From: Aquimarina sp. AU474 | GTDB lineage: Bacteria > Bacteroidota > Bacteroidia > Flavobacteriales > Flavobacteriaceae | Assembly: GCF_900312815.1 (NCBI RefSeq) | Contig: NZ_OMPE01000009.1 | Span: 62,001 to 126,000 of the forward strand | Reading direction: 5' to 3' | Length of the DNA: 64,000 bases | Shown: positions 36,121 to 45,887 of the stretch, piece by piece | Position numbering within the stretch: the stretch's first letter is position 1 | Layout of the letters: each line of letters opens with the position of its first letter | The notes under the pieces: model-generated | What the model saw: the letters and a program-made list of their open reading frames with translations, nothing else | Told to the model about the DNA's origin: nothing | Database searches by the model: none | Program-made: the position numbers and the translations under genes

Positions 36121-36816
36121 ATGAGAAAACTATTACTTTTCGTAATTGTAGTAATCCCTTTTATTGCATATGCTCAATTACCAGATTCTATACTACAGTT
36201 TAGCCAGAAATTTCCGAAATATGAAGAATACGATGGTTCTATTTATCTAAATACAAAATTTATAGAATCGAGCGTAATTGATGAAGCCACAGGAACCTTT
36301 GATTCTAAATTAAGATATAACATATATACAGATGCCATCGAATTAAAAGAAGACTCTGAGTTATATGAAATAAGTAAACGCCCAACAATACAGGCAAGAA
36401 TTGGCAAAAACTATTTTTATTACTGCCATTTTAAAACGCTACGTGGAGTAGAAAAAGATGGATATTATATCCTCATAGAGCTAAATGACCAGTATCGCAT
36501 CTATAAACGTTATGAAGTGAACATAAAGGATCCTATAAAAATGGACGTTTATAATGGAAATCCATCTCCCGGTACTATTAAGAAAATAGTTACTTACTAT
36601 TTAGAAGAAAATAACATCATTCAAGAATTGCCCCGTGATAAAAAAGTTATTCTATCCTCTACATTTGAAGATAAGCAGGATGAACTAAAGCTATACATTA
36701 AAAAAGAAAAAATAAAACTGAAAAAAGAAGAAGATCTTGTAAGACTGGTGGCAAAATATAATGCGTTAAAAAATCTAGATACAGATAGACCTACAAGTAT
36801 GCTAAGTAAATTTTAA
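36121..36816 (+). CDS. exported protein, second of three tandem paralogues
   Basis: 231 residues with a signal peptide (cleavage near AYAQ-LP). It carries the same core as its neighbours: YNIYTDAIEL, YFYYCHFKTLRG, DGYYILIELNDQYRIYKR, TYYLEENNIIQELP and IKLKKEEDLVRLVAKYNAL, ending in a shortened SMLSKF. Differences are spread over the whole length, so the duplication is old, not recent. Cys is conserved in the FYYC motif as the only shared cysteine. Function unknown. Confidence 0.7.
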   Translation: MRKLLLFVIVVIPFIAYAQLPDSILQFSQKFPKYEEYDGSIYLNTKFIESSVIDEATGTFDSKLRYNIYTDAIELKEDSELYEISKRPTIQARIGKNYFYYCHFKTLRGVEKDGYYILIELNDQYRIYKRYEVNIKDPIKMDVYNGNPSPGTIKKIVTYYLEENNIIQELPRDKKVILSSTFEDKQDELKLYIKKEKIKLKKEEDLVRLVAKYNALKNLDTDRPTSMLSKF

Positions 36817-36931
36817 TAACCAATACGTCGTCTCCCACGGTCTTTTAAAATAAAACCTCTCCTATTTGTCGTGAAGAATAGAAATAACACCTAAACTACT
36901 CATGTAGATTATGGTTTTAACGTATTTAAAT

Positions 36932-36962
36932 TTGCGTTTAATCGTATTTTTTAATACTTTAG
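36932..36962 (+). promoter_or_regulatory. putative promoter of the third paralogue
   Basis: TTG at 36932-36934 and TACTTTAG at 36955-36962 (one mismatch to TAnnTTTG), 20 nt apart. The ATG follows at 36984. Confidence 0.45.
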
Positions 36963-36983
36963 GCGGTATACACCCCCATTCTT

Positions 36984-37685
36984 ATGAGAAAAATACTACA
37001 AATACTGTTTTTTTTAGCTACCCCAATTGTATCCGCTCAGTTTTCACAAGTTATAGAACCCTCAAAAAAAATGTCTGAATTAAATAAATATGTTGGTTCG
37101 GTCTATCTAAATAAAGATTATCAAAAAGCAAACGTGATCGATGAAAAATCAAGATCATATGATGCCAGGCTTAAATATAATATCTATACAGATGGATTAG
37201 AGCTTAAAGAAGGAGGGCAATTACGTGAAGTAATTAAATCATCTACTACCTATGCCCGTATTGATAATGATTACTATTACTATTGTAATTTTAAAAACAC
37301 GAGAGGTGTTAAAAAAAACGGGTATTATATCCTTGTAGAGTTAAACAACAACTATCGTGTGTACAAAAAGTACAGTCTTAAGATAACAGATCCTCAAGAA
37401 ATGGACCCTATGACTGGTAGTTCCGTAACCGGAAAAATCAAATTAATAACTACATATTATCTTGAAAATGCTAATGAAATCCAAGAACTACCCTTAAACA
37501 AAAAAGGAATATTATCGGCTTTCTCTGATAAGCAATCAGAACTTAAAGAATATATTAAAAAGGAAAAAATAAAACTTAAAAAAGAAGAGGACTTAATACG
37601 ATTAGTTGCTAGATATAATGCATTAAAAAATATCGATCTTAACCAACCAGGAAGTCTTTTAAGTAATAGGGTTCAAAATAACTAA
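36984..37685 (+). CDS. exported protein, third of three tandem paralogues
   Basis: 233 residues with a signal peptide (cleavage near VSAQ-FS). It shares YNIYTDGLEL, YYYYCNFKNTRG, NGYYILVELNNNYRVYKK, TYYLENANEIQELP and IKLKKEEDLIRLVARYNAL, and ends GSLLSNRVQNN. Its last 47 nt overlap the last 47 nt of tsaB on the other strand; both C termini in the overlap look authentic because each matches the relatives of its own protein. Unknown function. Confidence 0.7.
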   Translation: MRKILQILFFLATPIVSAQFSQVIEPSKKMSELNKYVGSVYLNKDYQKANVIDEKSRSYDARLKYNIYTDGLELKEGGQLREVIKSSTTYARIDNDYYYYCNFKNTRGVKKNGYYILVELNNNYRVYKKYSLKITDPQEMDPMTGSSVTGKIKLITTYYLENANEIQELPLNKKGILSAFSDKQSELKEYIKKEKIKLKKEEDLIRLVARYNALKNIDLNQPGSLLSNRVQNN

Positions 37686-38304
37686 CATCCTCGAAATCCT
37701 CTTTCAAAAATTTAGCATAACTTATAATCGCCATCTCATTTGCAGATGGCAATTTATTTTGTATAAATATTGCCTGATCATTATCGCATATGGCAGCAAA
37801 CTTTTCAACACCATTTCCTATAAAATAGACTTTACTTTTTTCTAAATATTCAGAAAAAGAGCGTTCATCTAATATCTCAGCCTTCGTTGCTCTAAGCAAT
37901 TTATTATCACTCGAGAATACAGCAGAATATACTTCCATTCTTCTAGCATCTATCATCGGGATAACGACAGACCCATTCTCTTTGACTTTTACTTGCAACG
38001 CAAGAGATTGCAGTGTGGGTACGGATAATAACGGCACATCAAGTGCATAGCACAGTCCCTTTGCCGCTGATACTCCTATTCTTAATCCTGTATAAGATCC
38101 TGGGCCTTTACTAACGGCAACAGCAGAAATGTCTTTTAAACCAATTCCAGCTTCTTTGATAACTATCTCTATAAAATTGTGCAGTCGCTCTGCATGAGAA
38201 TATTGAGTATCATAGTCTTCTTTAAGAGCTATAACAGCATTATTTTTAGCTAACGCTACAGAACAATTTGTTGTAGAAGTTTCAATACAAAGAATATAAG
38301 CCAT
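37639..38304 (-). CDS. tsaB: tRNA threonylcarbamoyladenosine biosynthesis protein TsaB
   Basis: 221 residues from ATG 38304; an in-frame ATG at 38322 adds six residues before the conserved MAYILCIETSTTNCSVAL opening. The ASKHA-like fold is shown by KGPGSYTGLRIGVSAAKGLC and VIPMIDARRMEVYSAVF. TsaB is the non-catalytic partner of TsaD in t6A modification of ANN-decoding tRNAs. It lies downstream of the efflux operon with a 108-nt gap and converges with the third paralogue. Confidence 0.92.
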   Translation of the reverse strand: MAYILCIETSTTNCSVALAKNNAVIALKEDYDTQYSHAERLHNFIEIVIKEAGIGLKDISAVAVSKGPGSYTGLRIGVSAAKGLCYALDVPLLSVPTLQSLALQVKVKENGSVVIPMIDARRMEVYSAVFSSDNKLLRATKAEILDERSFSEYLEKSKVYFIGNGVEKFAAICDNDQAIFIQNKLPSANEMAIISYAKFLKEDFEDVSYFEPYYLKDFLVG

Positions 38305-38412
38305 TCTTAAAAAAATTTGCACAAAGATAACTCAATTATACAAATTATAAACTTGTGAACTTTAAATCACAAAGAAATCCGATCCAATAAGTAATCAAAA
38401 AAGTCTTATGCT

Positions 38413-39711
38413 TTATTCAGGATTTTTATCTGATTCTTTTTCGCTTTCAACAGCTACTTTATCATCTGTTTTAAGAGTCTTAGTAACCAAATTATAAGGC
38501 CCTGTGATGACTTCATCTCCTTCAGATAATCCTTCTAAGATTTCAATATTGCTATCATCCTGGATACCTGTTTTAATGACTCTTAATTTTGCAGTCTCTC
38601 CTTGTTTAAGAAAAACACACTCAAACTTTTCTTCGATCGCACTTTTGGTAGTTAAAACTTTTTCTTTTGAAGTTCCTTTTTTTCGCACGTTAGAAGTATC
38701 TGTTTTAATTACTATAGCACTAATAGGCACACCAATTATACTTTCTCTCTTATTTGTAATAACATCTACTGTAGCAGTCATACCAGGTCTAAAAGGAGAG
38801 AAGTTTTCAGGTTTACCTTCTATCAAATCTTGGTACGATTCTTCAAGAATTCTCACCTTTACTCTAAAATTGGTAACTTGATCAGCACTGATAGCATTTT
38901 CGGCAGAGTTAGCAATCTCGGTCACTAAGCCTTTAAATTCCTTTTTAAGGTAAGCATCAACTTCTACTATAGTAGAGTCACCTATAGAAACCTTAACAAT
39001 ATCATTTTCATTTACATCAACCTCTACCTCCATATTATTAAGATTAGCCACTCTCACAATTTCTGTTCCCGCCATTTGTTGTGTCCCCACAACTCGTTCT
39101 CCTAGTTCTACAGATAGTTTAGAAATTGTTCCACCCATAGGAGCATATATTGTAGTTCTGCTCAAATTATCTTTAGCCTCATTTACTGTTGCTTGAGCGC
39201 TTCTTACACTATAATAAGCCGACTGTTTAGCAGCTTCGGCTACTTCGTAAGCAGACACTGCTCTATCCCAATCTGCCTTAGAAATAACTCCTTTATCAAA
39301 TAAACCTTTATTTCGGTCATAACTCAGTTTAGCCTCTTTAAGACTTGCTTCAGCCTGTTGCAGTCCAGCTCTTACATTTTCTAACGAAGCTTGAGATCTA
39401 TTCAATCCGGATTGAATAATATCTGGATTAATACGAACCAGCAGGTCTCCTTTTTGAACTTGTTGACCTTCTTTAATAGGTAGATCTATAATTTCTCCTG
39501 ATACTTCAGACGAAAGTTTAACTTCTACTTCTGGTTGAATTTTACCAGTAGCAGATACCGTCTCGATAATATCTATCTTTTCTATCTTGGTTGTAGATAC
39601 TTGTTTCGCATCGCTATTTTCACCAAACCAACCAGCTTTTTTACCGTAAACGAGGGTTCCAATTAGCAATACTACGACACCTAAAATAATAAGTAGTGTT
39701 TTTCTATTCAT
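38413..39711 (-). CDS. efflux periplasmic adaptor (HlyD/MacA-like), second in the operon
   Basis: 432 residues. N-terminal anchor helix (5-24), then the split biotinyl-lipoyl domain (SSEVSGEIIDLPIKEGQQVQ and TIYAPMGGTISKLSVELGER) flanking a long alpha-helical hairpin, a beta-barrel, and a membrane-proximal domain ending in IEILEGLSEGDEVITGPY. It connects the inner-membrane permeases with TolC. It lies after the TolC gene, so the operon encodes two adaptors. Confidence 0.88.
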   Translation of the reverse strand: MNRKTLLIILGVVVLLIGTLVYGKKAGWFGENSDAKQVSTTKIEKIDIIETVSATGKIQPEVEVKLSSEVSGEIIDLPIKEGQQVQKGDLLVRINPDIIQSGLNRSQASLENVRAGLQQAEASLKEAKLSYDRNKGLFDKGVISKADWDRAVSAYEVAEAAKQSAYYSVRSAQATVNEAKDNLSRTTIYAPMGGTISKLSVELGERVVGTQQMAGTEIVRVANLNNMEVEVDVNENDIVKVSIGDSTIVEVDAYLKKEFKGLVTEIANSAENAISADQVTNFRVKVRILEESYQDLIEGKPENFSPFRPGMTATVDVITNKRESIIGVPISAIVIKTDTSNVRKKGTSKEKVLTTKSAIEEKFECVFLKQGETAKLRVIKTGIQDDSNIEILEGLSEGDEVITGPYNLVTKTLKTDDKVAVESEKESDKNPE

Positions 39712-39783
39712 GACTTATTTTAATGTTAAAACTACGATATAAATTATAATTCTGTCACGGCAGTCAAAAATAGAAACTACTAT

Positions 39784-41226
39784 TTATAATTTAATATCTG
39801 CGATTTTTATCCCAAAATAAAGTTCTAATACCTTTAGTTTGAATATATAATCAAATTTATTTTGTACTTCTTGACTTTGAGCATTCTCCAACCTAAACTT
39901 AGACTGACTAAAATCGAAAGAATTAATCAATCCTCCATCATACCGATCCTTAGCATAGTTATACGCACCCTCTTGTGCTTTTACCGATGCTTGAGAAGCT
40001 TCGTATGCCTTAGCAGCTCCTTTGGCATCTAAATATGCCTGATATATATTACTATCTAGATCTAATTGCGCCTGTTCTAATTGAAACTCTGCTCTTTTTA
40101 CATTAATCTTACTTCTCTTTACTTGGTTTCGTGCGGTAAATCCATTAAATACTGGTACATTAAGAGATAACCCATAAGATATACCGTCGTTTAGATATAA
40201 TTGTTTGATAGTTTTTTCTGGCGTAATCTCTTGATCATTTAAAAATCTTGGAACTATTACATTTTGATTAGTACCTTCTACAACCCCTATTACTCTTGTA
40301 GGGTTATCAGGATTTAAACTTCCTGGAACGAATACACTAGCACCTGATTCTCTGGTGTTATAATTAAATCCTGCACTCAAGGTAGGATAATATGCTCCTC
40401 TAGCAATTTCTAAATCCTTTTGAGCTAATAATCTATTCTGTTCTGCAATTTGTACTTCATATCTAGCTTCTCTAGCTCTAGAAATAACCTGATCTATAGG
40501 CGTACTAAGTAGTTCGGATCCTGGCACTAAATATTCTTGCTCTGCAATATCAAATTTCTCATAATCTTTAATCAATAAAGTTTGAGCCAAACTTATTAAA
40601 GAAATTTGAATTGCGTTTTCTGCTTGTATTATTCTTGTCAATTCATCTGCCGATGTTGCCTCAATATCCAATATATCATTTTCTGGCAGCACTCCTGCCT
40701 CTACCAAATCTTGAGTTCTTTTTAGTTGCTCTAAAGTAATTTCATGTTGCTTTTCTACAACTTTCAAAGATTCTTTATTTAGTAGCGCTTGTAGGTAACT
40801 GTTTGCCACAAACAATGCTATATCATCTTTGGATTTACCTAGGTTATATTGACTTAATAATTGATTTAATTTGGCTCTCTGAAATCGTTTCACGTTTCTT
40901 AAACCATCAAACAATGTTAATCCAACATCTATTCTATATGAAGAACTTCTAAAAGTTAAGGTCTGGTTTGTACCTGTAATTGGGTCCGGACTCAAACCTG
41001 AACTCCAAAAATTGGATCCTGAAGCGTTTAAAGTTGGTAAAAAATTACCAAAAGCATCATTCTTATCAATATCTGCTGCCTCAATGTCAAGTGCCGATTG
41101 CTTTATAGTAATATTATTCTCTAATGCGTATTCTACACATTCGCGCAAGGTCCATTTCTTATCTTGCGCTTGCGTGCTCAATACACTTAAAAGTGTTATT
41201 AATAAAATTGAAATTTTAATTCGCAT
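39784..41226 (-). CDS. TolC-family outer-membrane efflux protein
   Basis: 480 residues with a signal peptide (cleavage near TQAQ-DK). It starts WTLRECVEYALENNITIKQS, a typical TolC N terminus, and holds two related halves of coiled-coil helices (ALLNKESLKVVEKQHEIT; YEASQASVKAQEGAYNYAKD) plus beta strands. It forms the trimeric tunnel through the outer membrane for the MacAB-like system. It lies between the two adaptor genes. Confidence 0.9.
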   Translation of the reverse strand: MRIKISILLITLLSVLSTQAQDKKWTLRECVEYALENNITIKQSALDIEAADIDKNDAFGNFLPTLNASGSNFWSSGLSPDPITGTNQTLTFRSSSYRIDVGLTLFDGLRNVKRFQRAKLNQLLSQYNLGKSKDDIALFVANSYLQALLNKESLKVVEKQHEITLEQLKRTQDLVEAGVLPENDILDIEATSADELTRIIQAENAIQISLISLAQTLLIKDYEKFDIAEQEYLVPGSELLSTPIDQVISRAREARYEVQIAEQNRLLAQKDLEIARGAYYPTLSAGFNYNTRESGASVFVPGSLNPDNPTRVIGVVEGTNQNVIVPRFLNDQEITPEKTIKQLYLNDGISYGLSLNVPVFNGFTARNQVKRSKINVKRAEFQLEQAQLDLDSNIYQAYLDAKGAAKAYEASQASVKAQEGAYNYAKDRYDGGLINSFDFSQSKFRLENAQSQEVQNKFDYIFKLKVLELYFGIKIADIKL

Positions 41227-41279
41227 AATGCCTATATGTATATAATTGATTATGGTTGTTACAGTTTTTTTAAAAAAAA

Positions 41280-42392
41280 TTAATTATCAAATTCTGGTTT
41301 TTTGATTTGATTCCAAACTTTGATCTTATCATCCTTAGTAATTCCGCTTTTTATTTCCACGTTTATCCCATCACTAATTCCTAATTCAATATCTCTATTT
41401 TCAAACTTTTGCTCTCCAACTTCAATTTCTACAAACGGCTTTTGGTCATCAGGGTTATATTGGATTAATGCTTCTTTAAGAGCCATAATGCTATCAACAC
41501 GAGCCAAAATGATTGAAGCATTAGCACTTAATCCAGCACGTATAAATGTAGTATCTTTTTTATTTAATGTTCCTTTGATTTCAAACTGGATGGCTCCATT
41601 CTCTTCTTTTCCTTTTGGAGCAATGTAATCTAAAATTGCATCAAACTTTTTATTTTCTATAGCTCCTACAGTAATCTCAAGCGGTAAATTTTCTTTGATT
41701 TTCCCTACTTCACTTTCGTCTACCTTACCTTCAAAAATCATTTCTCCTACATCTGCTACTGTGGCGATCGTAGTTCCGTCATTAAAATTATTTGCTTCTA
41801 TCACTTGATTTCCTGCTTTTACAGGGACTTCTAGAATCATTCCTGTTACCGTAGAACGAATAAGTGTATTTGCCACACTACCCAAACCTCTCGCGGTTCC
41901 TGTTCTCACAATTTGATAATTTTGTTGAGCAGATTCATAGGTTTGTTTTGCTTGTTTATATGCTACATCTACCCCATCAAAATCATTTGCAGAAATAACA
42001 CCTTTATCAAAAAGATCTTTCTGTCTATTATAAACTTTATCTTGGTTATCAAGGGCTATTTTTGCAGTTTCTACCGCATTTTGTGCGCTTTGCAATGAAG
42101 ATACATTTGGTACTACTCTAATTTTTGCAATTAAATCGCCAGATTTAATTTGATCCCCTGCCTCGATATAAATTTCCTCAATGATTCCAGATATATTTGG
42201 CTTTATTAAAACTTCTTCTTTGGGAACTATGCTCCCTGTAGCTACTGCTTTCTTAATAATAGTTTCAGTAGTAGTCTGCTCGGTCTCGTAGGTTACTGGA
42301 TCTTCTTGATTTTTTTGATACAAATAATATAATGACCCTCCAAATACAACAGCTATAAGAAGTAAAATAATAATCGTAACGGTTTTTTTCAT
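41280..42392 (-). CDS. efflux periplasmic adaptor (HlyD/MacA-like), first in the operon
   Basis: 370 residues with an anchor helix (3-24). Lipoyl halves LIKPNISGIIEEIYIEAGDQ and STVTGMILEVPVKAGNQ flank a helical hairpin. The C-terminal domain ends in VEIKSGITKDDKIKVW. Shorter than the second adaptor. The start lies 61 nt after the permease gene. Two different adaptors in one operon may form mixed hexamers or serve two permease complexes. Confidence 0.88.
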   Translation of the reverse strand: MKKTVTIIILLLIAVVFGGSLYYLYQKNQEDPVTYETEQTTTETIIKKAVATGSIVPKEEVLIKPNISGIIEEIYIEAGDQIKSGDLIAKIRVVPNVSSLQSAQNAVETAKIALDNQDKVYNRQKDLFDKGVISANDFDGVDVAYKQAKQTYESAQQNYQIVRTGTARGLGSVANTLIRSTVTGMILEVPVKAGNQVIEANNFNDGTTIATVADVGEMIFEGKVDESEVGKIKENLPLEITVGAIENKKFDAILDYIAPKGKEENGAIQFEIKGTLNKKDTTFIRAGLSANASIILARVDSIMALKEALIQYNPDDQKPFVEIEVGEQKFENRDIELGISDGINVEIKSGITKDDKIKVWNQIKKPEFDN

Positions 42393-42453
42393 TTTAATAT
42401 ATATTGATTAATGCTATCCCTTAAATAGGATTATAAAAATTTGATTGATTCCT

Positions 42454-43719
42454 TTATTCTGTTCGTAATGCATCTATTGGTTTAGTTTTGATAGCGACTT
42501 GTGCGGGAATTAGTCCAGCCAGTAAACCACTAGTTACTAATATAAAAAGCGCTACAAAAACTACTGTTAAGTCCACACTTGGATTGGCAAACATACTATC
42601 TTCACTGGGTGGCGCCCCATCCAAGATTTTATTAATTATAAAAATTATCCCTGTAGATACTGCAATACCCATCATACCAGAGATTATAGTTAAGAAAATA
42701 GATTCTAGTAATATTTGCCCCCTTACTGCCCATGGTGATGCACCTAATGCTCTTCGGATTCCTATTTCTTTGGTTCTTTCTTTAACCACAATTAACATAA
42801 TGTTACTAATACCAATTATCCCCGAAAGTAAAATTAGTGTCCCCACGAAATAAGCTACTCCTTTTAGGGCTATAAATAATCCATTTATTTTATTAAACTC
42901 TTCGTACAAATCAAAATTACCAACTGCACGATTATCCTCTGGATGAATGGTGTGATTTGTTTTAACCACTTCTATAATATCCTTTTTTAAACTAGTAATA
43001 GATTGATTATCTTGAGCTGTAATAGCCATCCAACCTACACGTTCTCCATAATTAAAAGCTTGCGAAAAAGAAGTAAAAGGCACATAAATTTCTTTTTGAC
43101 TTTCTTCACCATCTCCATTATTAGATTTCTTAGAATAGGTACCAATAACCATAAAATTAACTCCCTGTATTTTAATATACTCTCCCAAGGGGTCTTCTCC
43201 ATCGGTAAACAATTCTTTTTTAACCCCTTCACCTATTACAGCAACCTTTCTTTTATTATCGATATCACCATAATTCATAAATCGGCCTGAAGTAATATTA
43301 ATAGGATCCTGCCTTATAATCTCGGGATAATCACCATATACATTAAATGCTCCTGTATTTAATCCTCTAACCACATTATTAGAACCTCTAAAACCTCCAA
43401 GTTGATTTCTTGGAGAAACATATAACAATCCTGGCACTTGAGCCCTAATAGAGGGTACATCGCCAATTTTAAAATTATATCTTCTCCCTTTAGGCAACCC
43501 TTTATACGGTTTGGATGCAGTTTGTGTCCACATAAACATAGTATTGGTTGCAATATCTCCAAACCCTTGTTTCACTCCGTTTTCTAACCCTTTTCCTGCG
43601 GCCAATAAAATTACCAAAATAAATATCCCCCAAAACACACCAAAGGCGGTTAATAAAGTTCTAAACCAATTCGCCGTTAGGGCTTCAAGTATTTCGTTCC
43701 ATCGATCTCTGTTAAACAT
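42454..43719 (-). CDS. MacB-type ABC transporter permease (second)
   Basis: 421 residues: N-terminal helix after FNRDRWNEILEALTANWFRT, a large periplasmic MacB_PCD domain, then three C-terminal helices of the FtsX domain with IVVKERTKEIGIRRALGASP, the coupling-helix motif. It works with the ATPase encoded at 44961. It starts 1 nt after the first permease gene ends. Confidence 0.9.
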   Translation of the reverse strand: MFNRDRWNEILEALTANWFRTLLTAFGVFWGIFILVILLAAGKGLENGVKQGFGDIATNTMFMWTQTASKPYKGLPKGRRYNFKIGDVPSIRAQVPGLLYVSPRNQLGGFRGSNNVVRGLNTGAFNVYGDYPEIIRQDPINITSGRFMNYGDIDNKRKVAVIGEGVKKELFTDGEDPLGEYIKIQGVNFMVIGTYSKKSNNGDGEESQKEIYVPFTSFSQAFNYGERVGWMAITAQDNQSITSLKKDIIEVVKTNHTIHPEDNRAVGNFDLYEEFNKINGLFIALKGVAYFVGTLILLSGIIGISNIMLIVVKERTKEIGIRRALGASPWAVRGQILLESIFLTIISGMMGIAVSTGIIFIINKILDGAPPSEDSMFANPSVDLTVVFVALFILVTSGLLAGLIPAQVAIKTKPIDALRTE

Positions 43720-43720
43720 A

Positions 43721-44968
43721 TTATTCGTCTCTTAGTGCAACAATCGGTTTAATTCTAACAGCTCTCCATGCAGGGAAAAACCCTGCTATAGCCCCTGCAA
43801 AAATAAGTATAAAGACCGTGGTCAAAGCCACATTGAAATCTACAGAAGGGTTTGCTATAAAATCGGTTTGAATCATAGGTCCTGCAAGTTCTAGTAATGC
43901 TAAGCCCAAGACTAATCCTGCAAATCCTGCAATAGCAGTAACAAAGATTGCCTCGTGCAAAATCATCCCTATTATAGAACCTGGCTGAGCGCCTAAAGCT
44001 TTACGGATTCCAATTTCTTTCGTTCTCTCCTTTACGATAATAAGCATGATATTACTAACTCCCACTACTCCAGCAATAATGGTACATATCCCTACCCACC
44101 AAAAGAAGGCTCTAATCATAAAGATTAACTTATAGAATCGTTTTGCTCCTTCGAGAGAATTATTAACCCCAATAGCACGTTCATCTTCTGGTGCGACAAC
44201 ATGCTTGTTTTTGAGGTAAGTTGTCATAGATTCTACAAATTCTTCAGATTTTTGAACAGCTATTTCAAAATTAGCTTCTGGTTTCAATGTGTATGCAAAA
44301 CCATCCACCTTATGACCTTTATTAAATACTTGTTGAGCTATGGGAGAAGGAATGAATACTCTATTCTCTTCTCGTTCAGCCATTTTTTCAGAAAACACAC
44401 CAACAACCTTAAATGGGATGTCGTTTATTTTTATAAATTCTCCTACTGCTTCTTTATCATTTTTGAATAGCTCTTTTCTTATTTTGTTTCCAATGACTGC
44501 TACTTTGGTTCGCTCATCGATATCGTTTTGATTAATAAATCTTCCAGAAAACATTTCTTCATTTTCAAGCATCTGAAAATCTGGATGTATCCCTTCAATA
44601 CCGTAACTTCCTGATTCTTTACCATAAGTAACTAACACTCCCCATCTTCGAGCTCTAGAAGATTTATACTCTAAATACTTATCATTTTTTTTATTTATAA
44701 AACTATAATCTTCATTGGTGAGTTCTATTCTTCTTCCTGGATTTAATCCCTTATATTCTACTGAAGTAGTTCTTGTCCAAACCCAAATACTATTAGATGC
44801 ATCGGATTCAAATTCTTTAGCAATTCCATTTTCCATACCTTGACCAACGCCTAAGAGCAGTACAAGAATAAAAATTCCAGAAGCTACAGATACACCTGTA
44901 AGAAATGTACGAAGCTTATTTTTTCCGATTGTTTCGAATATTTCCTGCCAACGTTCTAGACTAAACAT
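43721..44968 (-). CDS. MacB-type ABC transporter permease (first)
   Basis: 415 residues with the same layout as its neighbour: FSLERWQEIFETIGKNKLRT, a periplasmic domain, then FtsX helices with IVKERTKEIGIRKALGAQPG. It overlaps the ATPase gene by 8 nt. Two permease genes suggest a heterodimeric membrane part. Confidence 0.9.
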   Translation of the reverse strand: MFSLERWQEIFETIGKNKLRTFLTGVSVASGIFILVLLLGVGQGMENGIAKEFESDASNSIWVWTRTTSVEYKGLNPGRRIELTNEDYSFINKKNDKYLEYKSSRARRWGVLVTYGKESGSYGIEGIHPDFQMLENEEMFSGRFINQNDIDERTKVAVIGNKIRKELFKNDKEAVGEFIKINDIPFKVVGVFSEKMAEREENRVFIPSPIAQQVFNKGHKVDGFAYTLKPEANFEIAVQKSEEFVESMTTYLKNKHVVAPEDERAIGVNNSLEGAKRFYKLIFMIRAFFWWVGICTIIAGVVGVSNIMLIIVKERTKEIGIRKALGAQPGSIIGMILHEAIFVTAIAGFAGLVLGLALLELAGPMIQTDFIANPSVDFNVALTTVFILIFAGAIAGFFPAWRAVRIKPIVALRDE

Positions 44969-45662
44969 TTGCCATAGCTTTTACCTGATTAACTAATGTA
45001 TCATCTATAATTACCCCGTCTTTTAGGTTTACAATACGTTTTGTCATATTGGCTATATCGGGTTCGTGTGTAACAATGAGAATTGTTTTTCCTTCGTCAT
45101 TAATACCTTGTATCAATTCCATCACTTCATATGAAGTCTTAGTATCCAAGGCTCCAGTTGGCTCATCTGCAAGTAATACTTTAGGCTCTGACGCCATTGC
45201 TCTTGCAATTGCGACTCTTTGTTTTTGCCCTCCGGATAATTCATTAGGAAGATGAGTAGCCCAATCAGCCAAACCGACTTTTGATAAATAGTGCATTGCT
45301 TTATCCTGCCTTTCTTTTCGCTTAATACCCTGATAGTATAACGGCATCGCTACATTATCAACGGCATTTTTATACGTTATAAGATTAAATGATTGAAAGA
45401 TAAACCCAAGAAATTTATTACGATATCTCGCGGCTATTTTTTCATTAAGGTTTTTAATGGGCATATTATCTAAGAAATAACTCCCACTATCTGCCTCATC
45501 CAGCATTCCTAAAATATTAAGTAAAGTAGATTTTCCCGATCCCGAAGAACCCATAATAGAGACTAACTCTCCTTCTTTTACACTAAAATCAATTCCCTTT
45601 AGTACGTGAAGCGAATTGCTCCCCATTTGGTAAGATTTATGTAAGTCTTTAATTTCAATCAT
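44961..45662 (-). CDS. ABC transporter ATP-binding protein (MacB/LolD-like)
   Basis: 233 residues with Walker A GSSGSGKST, Q-loop, signature LSGGQKQRVAIARA, Walker B VLLADEPTGALD and the H-loop in IVTHEPDIA. First gene of the efflux operon. Family members drive export from the periplasm through TolC by a mechanical stroke, with antibiotics, peptides or lipids as substrates. Confidence 0.92.
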   Translation of the reverse strand: MIEIKDLHKSYQMGSNSLHVLKGIDFSVKEGELVSIMGSSGSGKSTLLNILGMLDEADSGSYFLDNMPIKNLNEKIAARYRNKFLGFIFQSFNLITYKNAVDNVAMPLYYQGIKRKERQDKAMHYLSKVGLADWATHLPNELSGGQKQRVAIARAMASEPKVLLADEPTGALDTKTSYEVMELIQGINDEGKTILIVTHEPDIANMTKRIVNLKDGVIIDDTLVNQVKAMANV

Positions 45663-45850
45663 ATCAATTGATTAAGATTAACAAGGCACAATAAGTGTAC
45701 CTTAAATAAAACTCAGACTCACTAAATACTATAAAAATCCCTAAGTTTTCCCTTTAAAGACTTGTGATTGGTTAGTGCAGCCTCCTACATAAGACTATGA
45801 AGGATCTATTTTTGTTACATTTTTACGTGTTATGAAAATGTTAAAGTTAA

Positions 45851-45887
45851 AAACCTATGTACTTTGGTTTTCAGAAACTATAGGTTT
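45851..45887 (-). terminator. weak terminator-like hairpin overlapping a stop codon
   Basis: AAACCTAT (45851-45858) pairs with ATAGGTTT (45880-45887) around 21 nt. It overlaps the stop codon of the small Cys-rich membrane protein gene. The U-run is short, so termination is uncertain. Confidence 0.35.
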
